Shown here: positions 10,896 through 22,173 of the stretch, piece by piece | Layout of the letters: every line of letters starts with the position of its first letter | Position numbering within the stretch: the stretch's first letter is position 1 | NCBI GenBank assembly: GCA_012845835.1 | Contig: JABAKD010000027.1 | Location: forward strand, 976,001-1,040,000 | Direction: 5' to 3' | DNA from: Undaria pinnatifida | Lineage: Eukaryota > Sar > Phaeophyceae > Laminariales > Alariaceae | DNA length: 64,000 bases | Notes under the pieces: generated by a model | Databases searched by the model: none | Seen by the model: the letters and a program-made list of their open reading frames with translations, nothing else | Told to the model about the DNA's origin: nothing | Translations under genes and position numbers: made by a program

Positions 10896-10984
10896 TTAAC
10901 CCCTTTGGAGCCCCCAAACCCCTCTCTATACTAAATCCAAGCAATTTTGTCCCCAAAAAGGGTTTCCAGTTGTAAAGGGGTTAA
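10896..10984. mobile_element. TTAACCCC MITE, about 89 bp
   Basis: Starts TTAACCCCTTTGGAGCCCC and ends TTGTAAAGGGGTTAA, so the two ends are inverted repeats of about 11 bp. A closely similar copy is at 61,249-61,336, and diverged copies lie at 12,508-12,600 and 23,041-23,166. Confidence 0.8.
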
Positions 10985-11823
10985 GAGGAAGAGATAACTA
11001 ACTGTTGCACGGACGAAGCAGCACAAAGAAGAGGAAGAAGAGTCACAGGAAATTTACCACATTCAATGTCATACCAGGTATCATACGATATACCAAAGCA
11101 TTCCTCTATTTCCACGCTTGCTTCATCCTAGACCGTGATCTGACAATGATGTCGTAAAGGCTACTGGATTGGGCGCCCGTCATTCGTCACGGATCAATGA
11201 CGACACAGCCCTTTCATGCCAGAACGAATCACACAGTGCATCAACAATGAATGGGTGGGTTTGCTGCGTGCTATTACACCCGCTAACATAACCATGTTAC
11301 TGTGTTACTGAATGAGAGCAAGAATCGGATGGGTATGCGGTACCTTTGTGTCACGCACTTGATGAGTCCCGTATCGTAAAATCACGTTGACTGCCCAGGC
11401 AGGCGAGCGTCGAGCCTCGAGCCGAACCTCACGAGCAATAACAATAGAATGTCTCGTAGCATCAGAGGAAACCCTAGATGTCGACAGACACATATTAAAC
11501 AACCGAATACACCCGTGCAACGAACACGTATATACCATTATTATATTCTTTGCATTCCGAAAATGTGCGGTGCACGTGTCGTTGTGAAGTTATGGGTGGG
11601 GACACATAGTGCCAATATGTGTATATAACCTAGTTGGCGCGATTGTAGCCATGAACAGTACTGCCTTTACGAATAGGGCAGCCTCTCGATATCGGGAGCC
11701 AAAAATCCGCCCAAGATAGGCCACACAAGTGCTGCAGCCCGAGAATCGCCAGTCTCAGCCAATCTCTTCTCTTTCCGTGCTGGTGCTCACTTCAAGGCGC
11801 ATGCGCTATTAATATTTTGTTTT
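10985..11823. other. unassigned DNA
   Basis: Contains one TACCAGGTA (11,072-11,080). Short frames only; no domain, RNA gene or repeat family was recognised. Confidence 0.25.
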
Positions 11824-12420
11824 TCATGTTTGCCATCCACCAATATCATCCTGTGATCTGCGATGTACAAGATTCCCATTCGGGATGTGGTTGGCTTGAG
11901 ATCTCGGGGGATGTCTTGAGTCGAAAAGGATGAAAAAACGGAAGAAAAAAACTGAAGAAAAAAGAAATTGGACTGATTCTACGATACCCCCCCCCAAAAA
12001 AAACCAGCGAATTTCTTTCACGAACGTTTCATGGCTGCTCAACACAAGGAAGTATACAATTGAAAACAAGGTATCGATATATTTTCTTGTGTGCAAAGGC
12101 CTGTCGATCGATGACGTCGGGGTGTCGAAGGACACCGTAGTTACGGAGATACGACTGGGAGCTGGTTTTGAAACCGCCGATTTCGTTGAAGAAAAGTTGG
12201 GGGGGCTACGGTAGTAAGACTCATCAGCCTCCGCGCAAGTAACTCGGCAAGGAACAGCTACTACCGGCGACGGATGATACGATAGAGGTTGCACGTGTTG
12301 GCTGTATTCATCTGACGTTTTCTGAAGGACGGGTCTCCTCAACCGTATCCCAAAAGCGTCGGAACTTTCATTATTTTGTTTTGCAGTATCTTTCTTTGTA
12401 CGAAGTATACTTTTTTTCAA
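11824..12420 (-). other. 198-codon open frame, unrecognised
   Basis: One of the longer frames not made of tandem repeats. The peptide starts MKKSILRTKKDTAKQNN and has a hydrophobic, Phe-rich stretch near residues 145-165 (VQFLFSSVFFFRFFILF) that follows from a purine-rich plus-strand tract at 11,930-11,975. No family was recognised, there is no convincing promoter, and composition shifts along its length. I think it more likely a chance frame than a gene. Confidence 0.15.
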
Positions 12421-12507
12421 TACCTAGCTAGGCCATGGGATAGATTGTTCATTGGATAACACTTTTACTTTTCTCGAAACAATTTGTTGGGGGAAGTATA
12501 GAGATCC

Positions 12508-12600
12508 TTAACCCCTGCAGAGCCCCCAAAATATTTCCGTATACTATTTTCAAGTAATTTGTCCCTCAATACGGCTTTTTAGTTGGAGATGCGTTGTTAA
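12508..12600. mobile_element. TTAACCCC MITE, diverged copy
   Basis: Starts TTAACCCCTGCAGAGCCCCC, then CCGTATACTATTTTCAAGTA and AATTTGTCCC, as in the 10,896 copy. The right inverted repeat has decayed to GATGCGTTGTTAA. Confidence 0.65.
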
Positions 12601-13745
12601 GCGAGGAGCCTATCAAGAACAAAGATGCATCTCTACCGTAGCGTGCATCCAACCCAAACCAGGTTTTAGGTTAGTGTTTTTGCATGTTTGTCCTTGTACC
12701 TTCGTCGTTGACTCCCTTGAGTGGTTCCCGGGGATTCGCTCGCTACTCTGTATACGGCAGCAATTGTTTTCCTTGTCCGAGGGAAACGATGTGCATCGTA
12801 AAGTCTTACGTCTCACGAGGGGTTCCCTGACGACCGCGAAAAAGAACGATTCCCCACAACGAAATCATGACGTCACGAGTACGATTTATGCCGTTTTTAC
12901 ACTCTGAAATGCCACGTTCCCAGGAATATAAACAACGCTTTTGTTTAAAACACAAAATAACGTTTTTCGTTCGTCAGTAATACTGTTATCCAATTTTTGA
13001 TGGAGATTTTCAAGGGTATTCTAAATCAAGGTTCCTGACAAATGTCACGATTCGCGAAAATATCACGTTTTTGTGTCACGATCTTGCCTGACCTCTTGTT
13101 TTGCTCGTTAGGAATGACCCTTCCTTGTGCTCTGGTATCGATCAATATCCTTCGTCTATTTACAGGACATGGTGTGTGCTACTAGTGGACCAGTTCGGAA
13201 ACTTGCATGCGCCATTCGCTCAAGCCAGGGCGTTTTTGACCGAGCACGGGTTTGGGGATACGAAGGTCGTTGTGCACGGAGAAGATGGACGCGTCGTCGT
13301 GCTCAGAGCCAAAGGTAACAAAACTAGCCCAATTCACCCTTATTGCAACTTTCGTTGTAAGCTCCTTTTGCGCCTTCCCTGCCGCTTTCGTTGTACCTTT
13401 CACGGCCTTTCACGGCCTTTCACGCCGCGCTTCAGTGCACCTTCACTGCACCTCTCGTTGTACATTCCAGTGTACCTTGCATCTGAATACTTCGCTGTAT
13501 CTCTCATCTGCATTCCTAACCCTGACGACGTGATCTGTTGCCCTTTTCCCGGCAGAACTTGTGCCTCGGGTAACCACCTCCAACTGATGAAGCTGTCAGC
13601 CGGGCAGCTGGGAGGTTTTTCGCTGGTTTGTAGCGGGGACTGCGGACTGCGGCTGTTGTCTACCTTAGTCTACGACCTCCTCTACTTGTATTTTCCTTGC
13701 ACGTGGTGGCCGGTCGTTTGTTCCAGGGATTTTGGCGAGGCAGGC
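12601..13745. other. unassigned, with degenerate short repeat at 13,360-13,510
   Basis: A 226-codon plus frame (13,101-13,781) is open but matches nothing recognised. Its middle is a degenerate repeat of CTTTCACGGC and CACTGCACCT-type words (13,380-13,510), including CCTTTCACGG three times in a row. I do not call a gene. Confidence 0.25.
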
Positions 13746-13749
13746 GGAG

Positions 13750-14098
13750 GTTTTGAACATGTCGTAGGTCGGCAGGTATAGTCGGGTCAAGAGATGTTGG
13801 AAATCTCACGCTGTTGGGTCGGCAAATCTCACGGGTTGGATGGGGTCTGATCAGAAGGGTTTCGAGTCTCACGGGACGGGCCGGGTCTCCCTGGCCCGAC
13901 TCGGGTCTGATCAGAAGGATTTCAAATGCCGCGGGACGGGCAGGGTCACCCTGGCCCGACCCGGGTCTGATCAGAAGAGTTTCAAATCTCACCCGGGCCT
14001 GATCAGAAGGGTTTCAAAATCTCACGGGATGGGCCGCGTCACCCTGGCCCGACCCAAACCGCGAGAAGTGAGAAGTGAGCCGACGTGTGAAAGCCCTT
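13750..14098. repeat. 60 bp tandem repeat in a GGGTC short-word locus
   Basis: GGGTCTGATCAGAAG recurs near 13,846, 13,903, 13,963 and (as GGCCTGATCAG) 13,997. Between copies lie ACGGGACGGGCCGGGT and CCCTGGCCCGACYC. The main spacing is exactly 60 bp, with a later unit shortened to about 34. Short CACGGG and CCCGAC words alternate, so each unit can fold back. The right edge TGTGAAAGCCCTTG resembles the CAGGGCTTTTCAC terminus of the 46,376 element. Confidence 0.9.
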
Positions 14099-14289
14099 GT
14101 TACGGAGAGTGTTGTGTTGCCCCAGAAACCCAATAAGTAGTTTTGATGGTCGGTTGTGTTGTGTTGTCCCGCAGCAAAAAGTAGCTGGGCGGAAAGTAAT
14201 ACCAGGTATATGTTAGCTGTCGCAAGGAAACTCGCGCAGAAGGGTAGATGCACCTATCGCCAACGTTTTGTCGGTTTGATGAGAATTTG

Positions 14290-14480
14290 GACAAGGGAGT
14301 GTTTGCGACACACCAAAAAATGCAGTTGGGTGAGAAAACCTAAAATCCTGGTAGTTTTTGCAACCGATGAGCGACGCAACCCATGGGCAGCCCAACTCAT
14401 GAAAAGGTAGGTTAGAAATTCGAAGAATACTGGTAGTTTTTTTTGTTTCTAAAGTATTTTTTCGTGGGTTCGGCTGGCCT
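14290..14480. repeat. TTGGGT/ACCCAA short-word locus
   Basis: GTGTTTGCGACACACC near 14,300, then GTTGGGTGAG, CGCAACCCATGGGCAGCCCA and TTTTTTCGTGGGTTCGG. The same edge words and TTTTTTCGTGGGTTGG occur at 46,985-47,235, so these are two copies of one family. Confidence 0.5.
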
Positions 14481-14792
14481 TGGGCTACACAACATTCGTT
14501 GATTCAATACAATTTGTACATGATTTCCGACCGAAACAAATTTGGTACCCCGCAACCACCGTAATCGCATACTTCGAAGTATATGCATTCGATCGGCGGT
14601 CGTAGAACCCGGCTTTAGCCAGCTCGAAAGGGGTCTCGATTTTTTTGGCGCGTATTATCACGTCGTGACATGGCCTGTGAGCTACTCGAAGGTGTCAGGA
14701 GACATGTCAAGCAGGGGAAACTCCCACTGACAAAGAAGAAAAAATGATTGGTACGATGGAAGTGTTAAGGTATGCCTTTTTTTGGCGAAAGA
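14481..14792. other. unassigned, with the palindrome TACTTCGAAGTA
   Basis: TACTTCGAAGTA occupies 14,570-14,581 and is followed by TATGC. A 62-codon frame (14,542-14,730) overlaps it but has no recognisable domain. Confidence 0.3.
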
Positions 14793-15065
14793 GGCATCCC
14801 ACGGTAGGGGTTGCAGTTGTTGGATTGACTAATAATGGACCTGTCCGATTGAGCAGCTTCTCAAGTGAGGAACTAGCGGTTAGTCATTGATCAAGTCATT
14901 TCACGGGTACATTAGTTTTTGGGGGCCAAGGCATAGATGCTTTTTCGGGTTGTGCGAACGAATGCCTTCGAAGTCATTTTTCGGGTGAGATATTAAGCTA
15001 GCTCCTCATGTTAGGAGCTCAGAAATTTCTTAGAAAAATCTGCTGGACCCCTACCGTGGGATGGC
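14793..15065. mobile_element. non-autonomous inverted-repeat element, about 270 bp
   Basis: The left end GCATCCCACGGTAGGGGTTG and the right end GACCCCTACCGTGGGATGGC are near-perfect inverted repeats of about 22 bp. Inside, GCTAGCTCCTCATGTTAGGAGCTC (14,998-15,020) forms a second hairpin. A related right half is at 51,960-52,020. No coding capacity. Confidence 0.8.
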
Positions 15066-15747
15066 TCAGTTTTGTTTTTTCTGAATAACGGACTTCCTTC
15101 ACCCATCTTAACCCGAATTCGTCGGAAATGTCGTTTTTGTTTTGCAATATGAACATTTTTTATGCCTAGGTGTGATGGGTGTGTGCATCACTGCAGCACC
15201 TTCTCGGTGTACTCAATACTTAATATACGTCTTAGGGTGAGGTATAGAGCAGCTCTTCCAGCTTGCAATAAACCTCGGCCAAGAAATGTCGCACCTACGA
15301 TGCCGTAGCCGTGGTGTAGGGTGTAATAGGTAGGGAGGGTATAAGAGGTAGGGAGGAGTGTTCCCCCCACTAACGAACAAAGTGGTGCGGCGGTTTCAGC
15401 GAAAAGGCAAAGGTTTTGTCAGCGCCAAGGGTGAAAGTACTATCTCCTGGCATCTGTGCAACGAATGGGATCAACCCTTAGTATCGCCCCAGCTGAATGT
15501 ATGATACTGCGTGTCGGGTCACGCTTGTGGTACGTATACATACATATTGATAGTATCGTGCCCTCGTGGCGGATGTACACAGCCAGCATAAGTAGCAGAA
15601 ACCCTCACGGCGGATATACACAGCCAGTACAATTAGTAGAAACCCTCATGGCGGGCGCAGACCTGTGCTGCTCTAAACTGGTGATTCATTGCCGGTGTCG
15701 GGTATGTCTGACCCCGTTGGTGGTCTTCTGGAATGTTGCGCACACGT
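15066..15747. other. unassigned, with a 43 bp direct repeat at 15,558-15,660
   Basis: ACAGCCAGYAYAAKTAG and GAAACCCTCAYGGCGG recur two to three times at a spacing of about 43 bp. Elsewhere no recognised content. Confidence 0.4.
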
Positions 15748-16030
15748 CGGATAGATCGCTGGTCCCCTTTTTGGTGATCTAGATATTTCAGGAGAGATCT
15801 GTACGGTCTAGCTCATGTTACCGGGTGGGGGGCGTACGATCTGCATCAACTATTAATACACCATCTAGCAAATGACTCTGGGGTCGGATCTGCACGCTCT
15901 GTACAATCCTGCTCAACATCTCAGTACGACAGATACAGGATCCACTATAGATCATGTGTGTATGATCTAGATGATCTAGAGGATCTAGATGATTTGTATG
16001 ATTTACATTATCTAGATCGTGATGTGTCCG
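15748..16030. mobile_element. GATCTAGA-word inverted-repeat element, copy A
   Basis: Left edge CGGATAGATCG and right edge CGTGATGTGTCCG are imperfect inverted repeats. The shared internal order with the copy at 45,007-45,224 is GATCTAGATATTTC, AGATCTGTACGGTCTAGCTC, CCGGGTG and CGTACGATCTGC. GATCTAGA/ATCTAGAT words are iterated at the right (15,965-16,020). Non-coding. Confidence 0.75.
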
Positions 16031-17286
16031 AGGTGTGGAATGTTGGATGGCACACGCCATTCCACACGCCAACACAGACCTGCAATGTTGGGACGGGCGC
16101 ACGCCATCGCACACGCCAACACAGGAAGGAGTGGGGGTGGACCAGACGTTTTGATAAAACCAGCCTGTAATACAAAATTAATATCCGAATTATATCGGTC
16201 ATGTTTTGCTTCCACCAAAAGCATGCATTACGGCCTTTGTTTTATCCCGCACACAACGTGGATTGGGATTGTTCGTGCGCCAAAATTCTAGTCGGAAATG
16301 CAGCGGTGCGGGGTGTCCACCAGTACCACTGTTAAAATCGGCATAGCGTGGTATTGATAGTTGTTAACTGCCAGCATTACCACACGTATCTGCTACACTT
16401 TATTTGACCGATACAATGCTGCTACTGCTCTGCTGCTTCGTAGGTTCGACCGTTGACACTGCTTGCTGCATGTTGTGAATACTCTCAGATACCAGGTACA
16501 GCATGATTTTTGTCTTTAATTTGTGTGTCTAATACTGGTATACACAACGGAACACTGTTTGTTGTTATGCGTTGTCATCGTTATCTGACAGTTTTTCGAA
16601 ACGCGTACTCCTGCCGCGTTTCGGCCCCGCTGTCCGGCGTGGGTGGCGGGGTCTTATAAGTGCCACACAAAATGGACGAAGTGCGCTGTGTCTCGCGCCG
16701 CGTCTGCCCGCCCCCGTCACTGCGAGAGTTCGCGGGAAGCGCGAGGTCAAACACGGCAAAATCTCTCAAAACAACTGCTTGAAACTAAGGGGTGGCCACA
16801 TCCGGCCTCGACCCAGGACAGCTCAACTTCGCGCGTCGTCAGTATGCGCGAACGCGCGGCCGCGGCAGTTTTGGCTGGAGGGAGGGGGGGGGGTCGGGAC
16901 ATACATATAAGGGCACCCCGTCTCCAGTTTCGATACGGCGCGGTCGTCGAGGGGGAGTGAAGCGAAACTGTCGCTGAAGGGGGAGATCTAGATCTTGAAC
17001 GACATTTAATTTTCTTTCTTTCCAGTAATTTGTTCACCCCGTACGTATCGTTCGACGATTACTCGTCTAACGAACGTCGCAGGGCTCGGAGTCTCACCCG
17101 AATGCAGGCGAGGGGTCTCTTTGGAGCAGAGAGAGTGGGGCGCTTGGGCCCGGTCGAATCAGAGACAGCGGGAGGGGCGTGCCACCTGATACCACACCGC
17201 GCGGAATGCTGAGGAATGGCGATGCGTATGGATACTGGCGGTATTTTGTATGAACATCAGCAACCGCGCGATATCTATTATCAGGA
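16031..17286. other. unassigned, partly GC-rich
   Basis: 16,050-16,130 carries two repeats of an ACGCCAACACA word. 16,490-16,498 is TACCAGGTA. 16,570-16,990 is GC-rich with several overlapping frames on both strands, none recognisable, and a G9 run near 16,885. No gene is called. Confidence 0.25.
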
Positions 17287-17289
17287 GTG

Positions 17290-17299
17290 TAGTAGTAGT

Positions 17300-17340
<41 letters not shown>

Positions 17341-17350
17341 TAGTAGTAGT

Positions 17351-17383
<33 letters not shown>

Positions 17384-17387
17384 GGTA

Positions 17388-17485
<98 letters not shown>
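17290..17485. repeat. AGT/AGC trinucleotide array, about 196 bp
   Basis: Alternating blocks of (AGT)n and (AGC)n with one GGTAGTGGTGGTAGT interruption near 17,385. It reads as poly-Ser, poly-Val/Ala or, on the minus strand, poly-Leu. All three are repeat artefacts. Confidence 0.97.
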
Positions 17486-17486
<1 letters not shown>

Positions 17487-18769
17487 ACTGCTGTTGATGT
17501 AGTCTACTGGCTTGCCTTACCGGCGTTCTCATCAGAAAGAGCCCAACACGACACTCAGCCCCATATATCCTAGGGCACGATCTGCACCTGTGACACTAAG
17601 CCCAAGAGCATGATCAGTGAGCAGCATCCTAAACGTACGATTCAGCGCCAGTAGAATATGTGATGATGGTATATGACGAAACGACGAAACGTACAATCGG
17701 TACGCGCCCTCTCACAAGAAAAAGAGCCCCACAAGAAAACCAGGCTCAGATATTCATATATTCTGCACGTGAGACACCGAGAACGCCCGGCATTCTGGGA
17801 ACATGTTCACAATGGTCAGTGCATCCAGCGCTAAGCTGCATATTAATAGTTTACTGGATACTGGATGCATTACTTGACGAAACGACTGGCAGTTTCAACG
17901 AGTACGCCGCACGCGCGGTACGTACGTGAGTCAGAACGAAACCGTCAAAAACATGCCAAAACGCACCACATGGAACTCCTCACAAGCATCGAACCATCGA
18001 GGCAATCTTCTCTGAGAACAGGCGAGGAGCCAGCAGGAGCAACGGATGCAGAACTCCAAGTCTTCAGAGGATGAACCTGGAGCTGACGCAGGTGCTTAAC
18101 TTAGTCCATCCACGCTTCGCAGCAGGTTGTATAGCAATGCAACCATTGCTGAATGCTGCGTAGTGCAATAACCGGCACTTTCGCGTTCGTCGTAGTTTGT
18201 TGGTGTGATCTCGGTTTTCGATCGCGGTGCAGTGCTCCGTGTGGGGTAGTGGGTGGGATGCCCACGACTGAATCCGTCGCGAGCGATTGGCATACGTTGT
18301 GGGTGCATGTGTGACAATCGGTTGACGCACTTTGGTGAGTGAGCGCTACCTCTGGGGCGAGGTTTTGGTGTCCTGGTAGACCCTTATTATCTTCAACATA
18401 CACGTATTTTACGTGCTGACTCGTGGTGTTGCGTGTAGGACGAGGGTGATCGTAGCAGAACATTACGATGTCGCATTGTCATCTCGTTGTTGGTGTATGC
18501 GTACTGGTGCTGCACCAGGTACAAGTATAATACCGGCAGTGTCTACCGCTGGTGGTGTACCCCAGGTATACCGCTTGTATCGACGTAGGCTTCAGCATGA
18601 ATATCAGCAGCAACGTTCAGTAGCCTGTCCCTGTGGGCGTAGCTTTCAACGCCAAAGACAAGTAAATTCAAACTTTCAGCATCATACCCTGGCATTTCGA
18701 TAGACCCATCCCCAGCTTCCGAGTTCTGGTCTCGTGCGTGATGCTCGGCTCGCCCTCCCAACCCCCCGC
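17486..18769. other. unassigned DNA
   Basis: Frames up to 120 codons on the minus strand (18,101-18,463) have no recognisable domain. No repeats or RNA genes seen. Confidence 0.2.
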
Positions 18770-18890
18770 CATCTTGTTGCCATGTTATTGTCCGTGGTCA
18801 CAAAACATGCTCCGATAATTCTGGAGTGAAAGAACTCCCCAGGTAATAGGAAACTGCAAACCCAATAACCCACAGAAAGCAAATCGTACA
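18770..18890 (-). repeat. possible fragment of the LINE 3' untranslated region
   Basis: GTCCGTGGTCACA, TTCTGGAGTGAAAGAACTCCCCAGG and ACCCAATAACC-like blocks follow the order GTCCGTGGTCACTGG, TCTGGAGCTGAGGAATACCCC seen at 20,730-20,790 in the LINE tail. The match is diverged and short. Confidence 0.35.
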
Positions 18891-19572
18891 CTTATCTAGA
18901 CTATAGTATAGTTGAGTGATCTACGAGTACAACTAGTACTGAATAAGTTACTTGGTGTTGTCGAGCTGTGGTAGAGGAGACAAGCGGGCAAGGAGCGCTG
19001 TCACCAGTTTCCGTATTTTCGTGTCATGGGGAGGAACAACAAACAGTTACAACGGCAGCAGCAGTAGCAGCAGCAGTCTACCTGCCACCATGTTGTCAGT
19101 GCAGATGAAGAGGCTCCGCGCGGGCTGCTGTGCGTGGCCTCGCCGTGGCCCATATACACCACAGGTACAAGGCAGCCACTAGCCTGCGGAGTCTTTTGTC
19201 TTTGTGGTCATTTATGGACACCAGGTCCCCTTGCACCCTAGATAGTACCGCCTCATTATACACAAGTTCAAGATCACCAGAGGTCCCTCACTCCGTTCCG
19301 TGTGGACCCGAGGCACTGACCCACCTCGGTGTGTCCCCCACACCACAACCACCCAAGAGAAAACCCGGAAGGGGCACCGCCCGACATTTTCGTCTTTGCC
19401 GTCTCTGTGTTTGGGTCTTGCTCGCTTTGTTTGTCATGTTCTAATCGCCTTGTTGGTCTCGGTCGTGTTTGGGTTTTCCCACTTGTTTGTTGCTTCTAGC
19501 CCCATTCTCTTTCACCGGGCGAACAACGATTGGAATGTGGTTTCGAATCGGAGGGAATTTGGAAGCCAGGTA
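18891..19572. other. unassigned DNA
   Basis: Includes a short AGC run (19,055-19,075). Frames up to 104 codons on the plus strand are Pro/Arg-rich and unrecognised. Confidence 0.2.
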
Positions 19573-19826
19573 CGTTAGGGGTCCCTTAGTAGTGCGGATG
19601 GGTGCCAGCAAAAAAAAACGGCACTATAGCGGCAACCAGCACTACTCCGCACACTGCCACAATAGGCTGTTCTCATCTGTGCCGGGCGATTTTACCGGCA
19701 CTACTGCGGCAACCTGCACTACTCAACCGTCACTTTAGAGGGACCCCTGCTGCACGGCAACTTATTTCACCTGCACTACTACGGCAACCGGCACTACTCA
19801 ACCGGCAAACTGAGAGACCCCTACTA
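19573..19826. mobile_element. MITE, GGCACTATAG-word family, about 250 bp
   Basis: Begins near TA|CGTTAGGGGTCCCT and ends AGAGACCCCTACTA. Inside, CGGCACTATAGCGGCAACC, CTGTGCCGGGCGATTTTACCGG and ACTACTCAACCG recur. The right third is duplicated (GAGGGACCCCTGCTG at 19,737 and GAGAGACCCCTACTA at 19,811), so this copy is longer than its relatives at 48 and 49.5 kb. Confidence 0.75.
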
Positions 19827-20602
19827 TATTGAAACCTAAGCAACGAAAAGCGCGGTTTTATCACCCGTCAAGGAAGAGCGAGCAGCGATACAAGTGTCAT
19901 CATCGCACGCCGTCTCGCGATTCTCGTGCCGTTGCACTTCGCAGTTGGGCTTACCACTTTGTCGAGAAGCCCGTTCATTGGCCAACCACTGATACATCGG
20001 GATGCTTCATTGGTGGTCACACGCACACACGATACTTTGCACTTGGTGCCTGGTCCCACCCGGAACCTGATCCCACCCGAACCTGAAAAAAAACATGGCA
20101 CATGTAGAAATATAGTCAGCCGCCTGAGTAGGGTTGGTGATCAACCAAATTAATCATGATTAATCACGTTTTCCAAGTATAATTGTTTATAATCCTAAGC
20201 AAATCCAAATTAAGCAAATCAAAATCAATCTGTCTTTGATTAGTAAAATGTACACAATAAACCTAAAGAGCATGTCTTTTAGTGTACGAACACATCGTAT
20301 TGGTTTGAGCATCGTCATTCTAAGTACCACGAAGAAATACACGTGTTGTTTTTTTGTATGCAATACTAAGCGCCATGCAAGACAAATAATCAAATAATCA
20401 TGGTTAACAAGTGAAAAAACACCAAAATAACAAAAAATCGAATCAAGCCCGTTTTTGGGTCGATTATTTACCCTACGCCGGAGGCCGTGAGCGCGAAGCG
20501 CGAACCACCATCTCACGTGTCGATCGCAGCAATCCGAGGATCGGCCACAGAGCGCATCAAAATCCACTAAATCGTTGTGTTTTTTAGTTTTGTAAAATAC
20601 GT
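19827..20602. other. unassigned, AT-rich right half
   Basis: 20,120-20,460 is AT-rich with a repeated ATTAATCA/AATCAAA flavour. No domain, RNA or defined repeat recognised. Confidence 0.25.
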
Positions 20603-20683
20603 GTAGGTGCAAGTGAGATCGAGAATTTCGTCGAAATTCAACTGTGCAAACGGCGCGTGATACTCCGATCGCGCGTGTTACGG
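20603..20683 (+). repeat. R1 element fragment next to the LINE tail
   Basis: GTGAGATCGAGAATTTCGTCG, AACTGTGCAAACGGCG and TGATACTCCGATCGCGCGTG match the R1 tip. It abuts the GTT-repeat tail of the LINE copy starting at 20,684. Confidence 0.75.
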
Positions 20684-20984
20684 GTGTTGTTGTTGTTGTT
20701 GTTGGTCTCACTTTAACTCGCATAATCAAGTCCGTGGTCACTGGACAGACTCCAGTCACTCTGGAGCTGAGGAATACCCCAGGGAAAAAACACAAACCAA
20801 AGGTGGTACACGCATATATCACAGCTGACGCAATTCATGCCTCCACCAGGAACATATAAAAGTGAAATCGGGAGTCAGCCTACGATGTGCCAGGTGAATG
20901 CTGGTGCATACATCTCACTACTCGCGCCTGGAAAAACCGACAATACCGCTTGCCACCTAGAAAAAGACTACCACGTATATATTA

Positions 20985-21549
20985 TAAGAATAATAATAAA
21001 AAATACTCCCGCTGTGAGATCGAATATTTTGTCGAAACCCATCTTTGCAAGCTGTGTGTGATTCTCCGATCGCGCGTATTACGGGTTGCGTGTCCTTATT
21101 AAGGATATAGGTCGGCGCACTCCCCTTGCAACTACAGTGTAGCTATCAGGGTCAACAGGGTGATGTTAGGCAGTCTGTGCGCGGAACCTATAAAACCCGT
21201 TCCTGAGGGAAACAAAATCTGACAGCTGTGGAAGGAAATGCATCAGTTTATCAAGTGACTCCTGTACGTCGAATAACCGGTGAGGGGAGGGCGGAGTTTT
21301 TAAGGACGTGGGGGCCTGGTTTTGATCAAAAGGGAGCGGGGGTGGGTGGGGGAAGGGGGGGGGGGACGGGTGGGGCAGCTCAATTTGTGCGTGGAAACTA
21401 TAAATCCTTCGAGGGGATAAATCTGACGGTTTTGGAAAGAATGCACCAGTTTATCATGGGGGGGGCGGGGGGCGGGACGGGCGGGGCAGCTCAATCTGTG
21501 CATGGAAACTATACATCCTTCGAGGGGATAAATGTGACGGTTATATTAC
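20985..21549 (-). mobile_element. R1, SINE-like insert with 18 bp target duplication
   Basis: The 565 bp are flanked by identical ACTACCACGTATATATTA (20,967-20,984 and 21,550-21,567), present once in LINE copy 1 near 60,100. On the minus strand R1 ends in a tail rich in TTATTATTATT, which with an 18 bp duplication suggests insertion by target-primed reverse transcription. The interior has the R1 core (GCTGTGAGATCG, AAGCTGTGTGTGAT, ATCGCGCGTATTACGGG on plus) and two subrepeats of about 120 bp with AAACTATA, TCCTTCGAGGGGATAAAT and a G-run. No coding capacity or pol III boxes identified. Confidence 0.85.
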
Positions 21550-22173
21550 ACTACCACGTATATATTACACGTAGTACCTATCACTACGCATACGCATGTC
21601 AGACTCAAGTCAATTGGAAAAAAGAAAAGAAAGAAAAAAAAAGAAAAGAGAAGAGCAGATAATAACAGAAAAGAAAGCGAAAAAGGAAAGGAAAGAAAAG
21701 AAAATACAAGGAAAGATAAGACAAGACGATTAAGCAAGAAAATAATAAAGGAAAAAACGTCGTCCTCGCGGACCCTAGGAACTGACTAAAGGCGGCATTG
21801 GGCTCACAGAGCGTATCAAGTGCATCAATGGCACTGGGGGAGAACGCAACAAGGCGAAGAAGTCAGAGCGGCGTTGCGCTAGCAGCTTGTGACGGCCATT
21901 GGAAGGCCCAAAAACTTGAAGACGATGATGGCCAGAGCCAGACTTCAGTCTCTTGGGCAGGACGCCTCTCCTTCCCCCCCCCCCCTCCCCTCTCCTCCCC
22001 TCCCCCCCCGCCCTCCCCTCCCCCCCCGCCCTCCCCTCCCCCCCCGCCCTCCCCTCCCCCCCCCCATCCCCCCCTCCCCCCACCCCCCGGCCGTTTAGAG
22101 ATACCGACGGTGGGTGGCGCTGCCGCGGCCTTTGCGTGTCGCTCTGCAGCTCTCTGCATATTTCCGCCTGATG

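Noticed and set aside
17216-17573. Poly-Ser, poly-Val/Ala and poly-Leu frames
   Set aside because: Products of the AGT/AGC triplet array; no flanking conserved domain.
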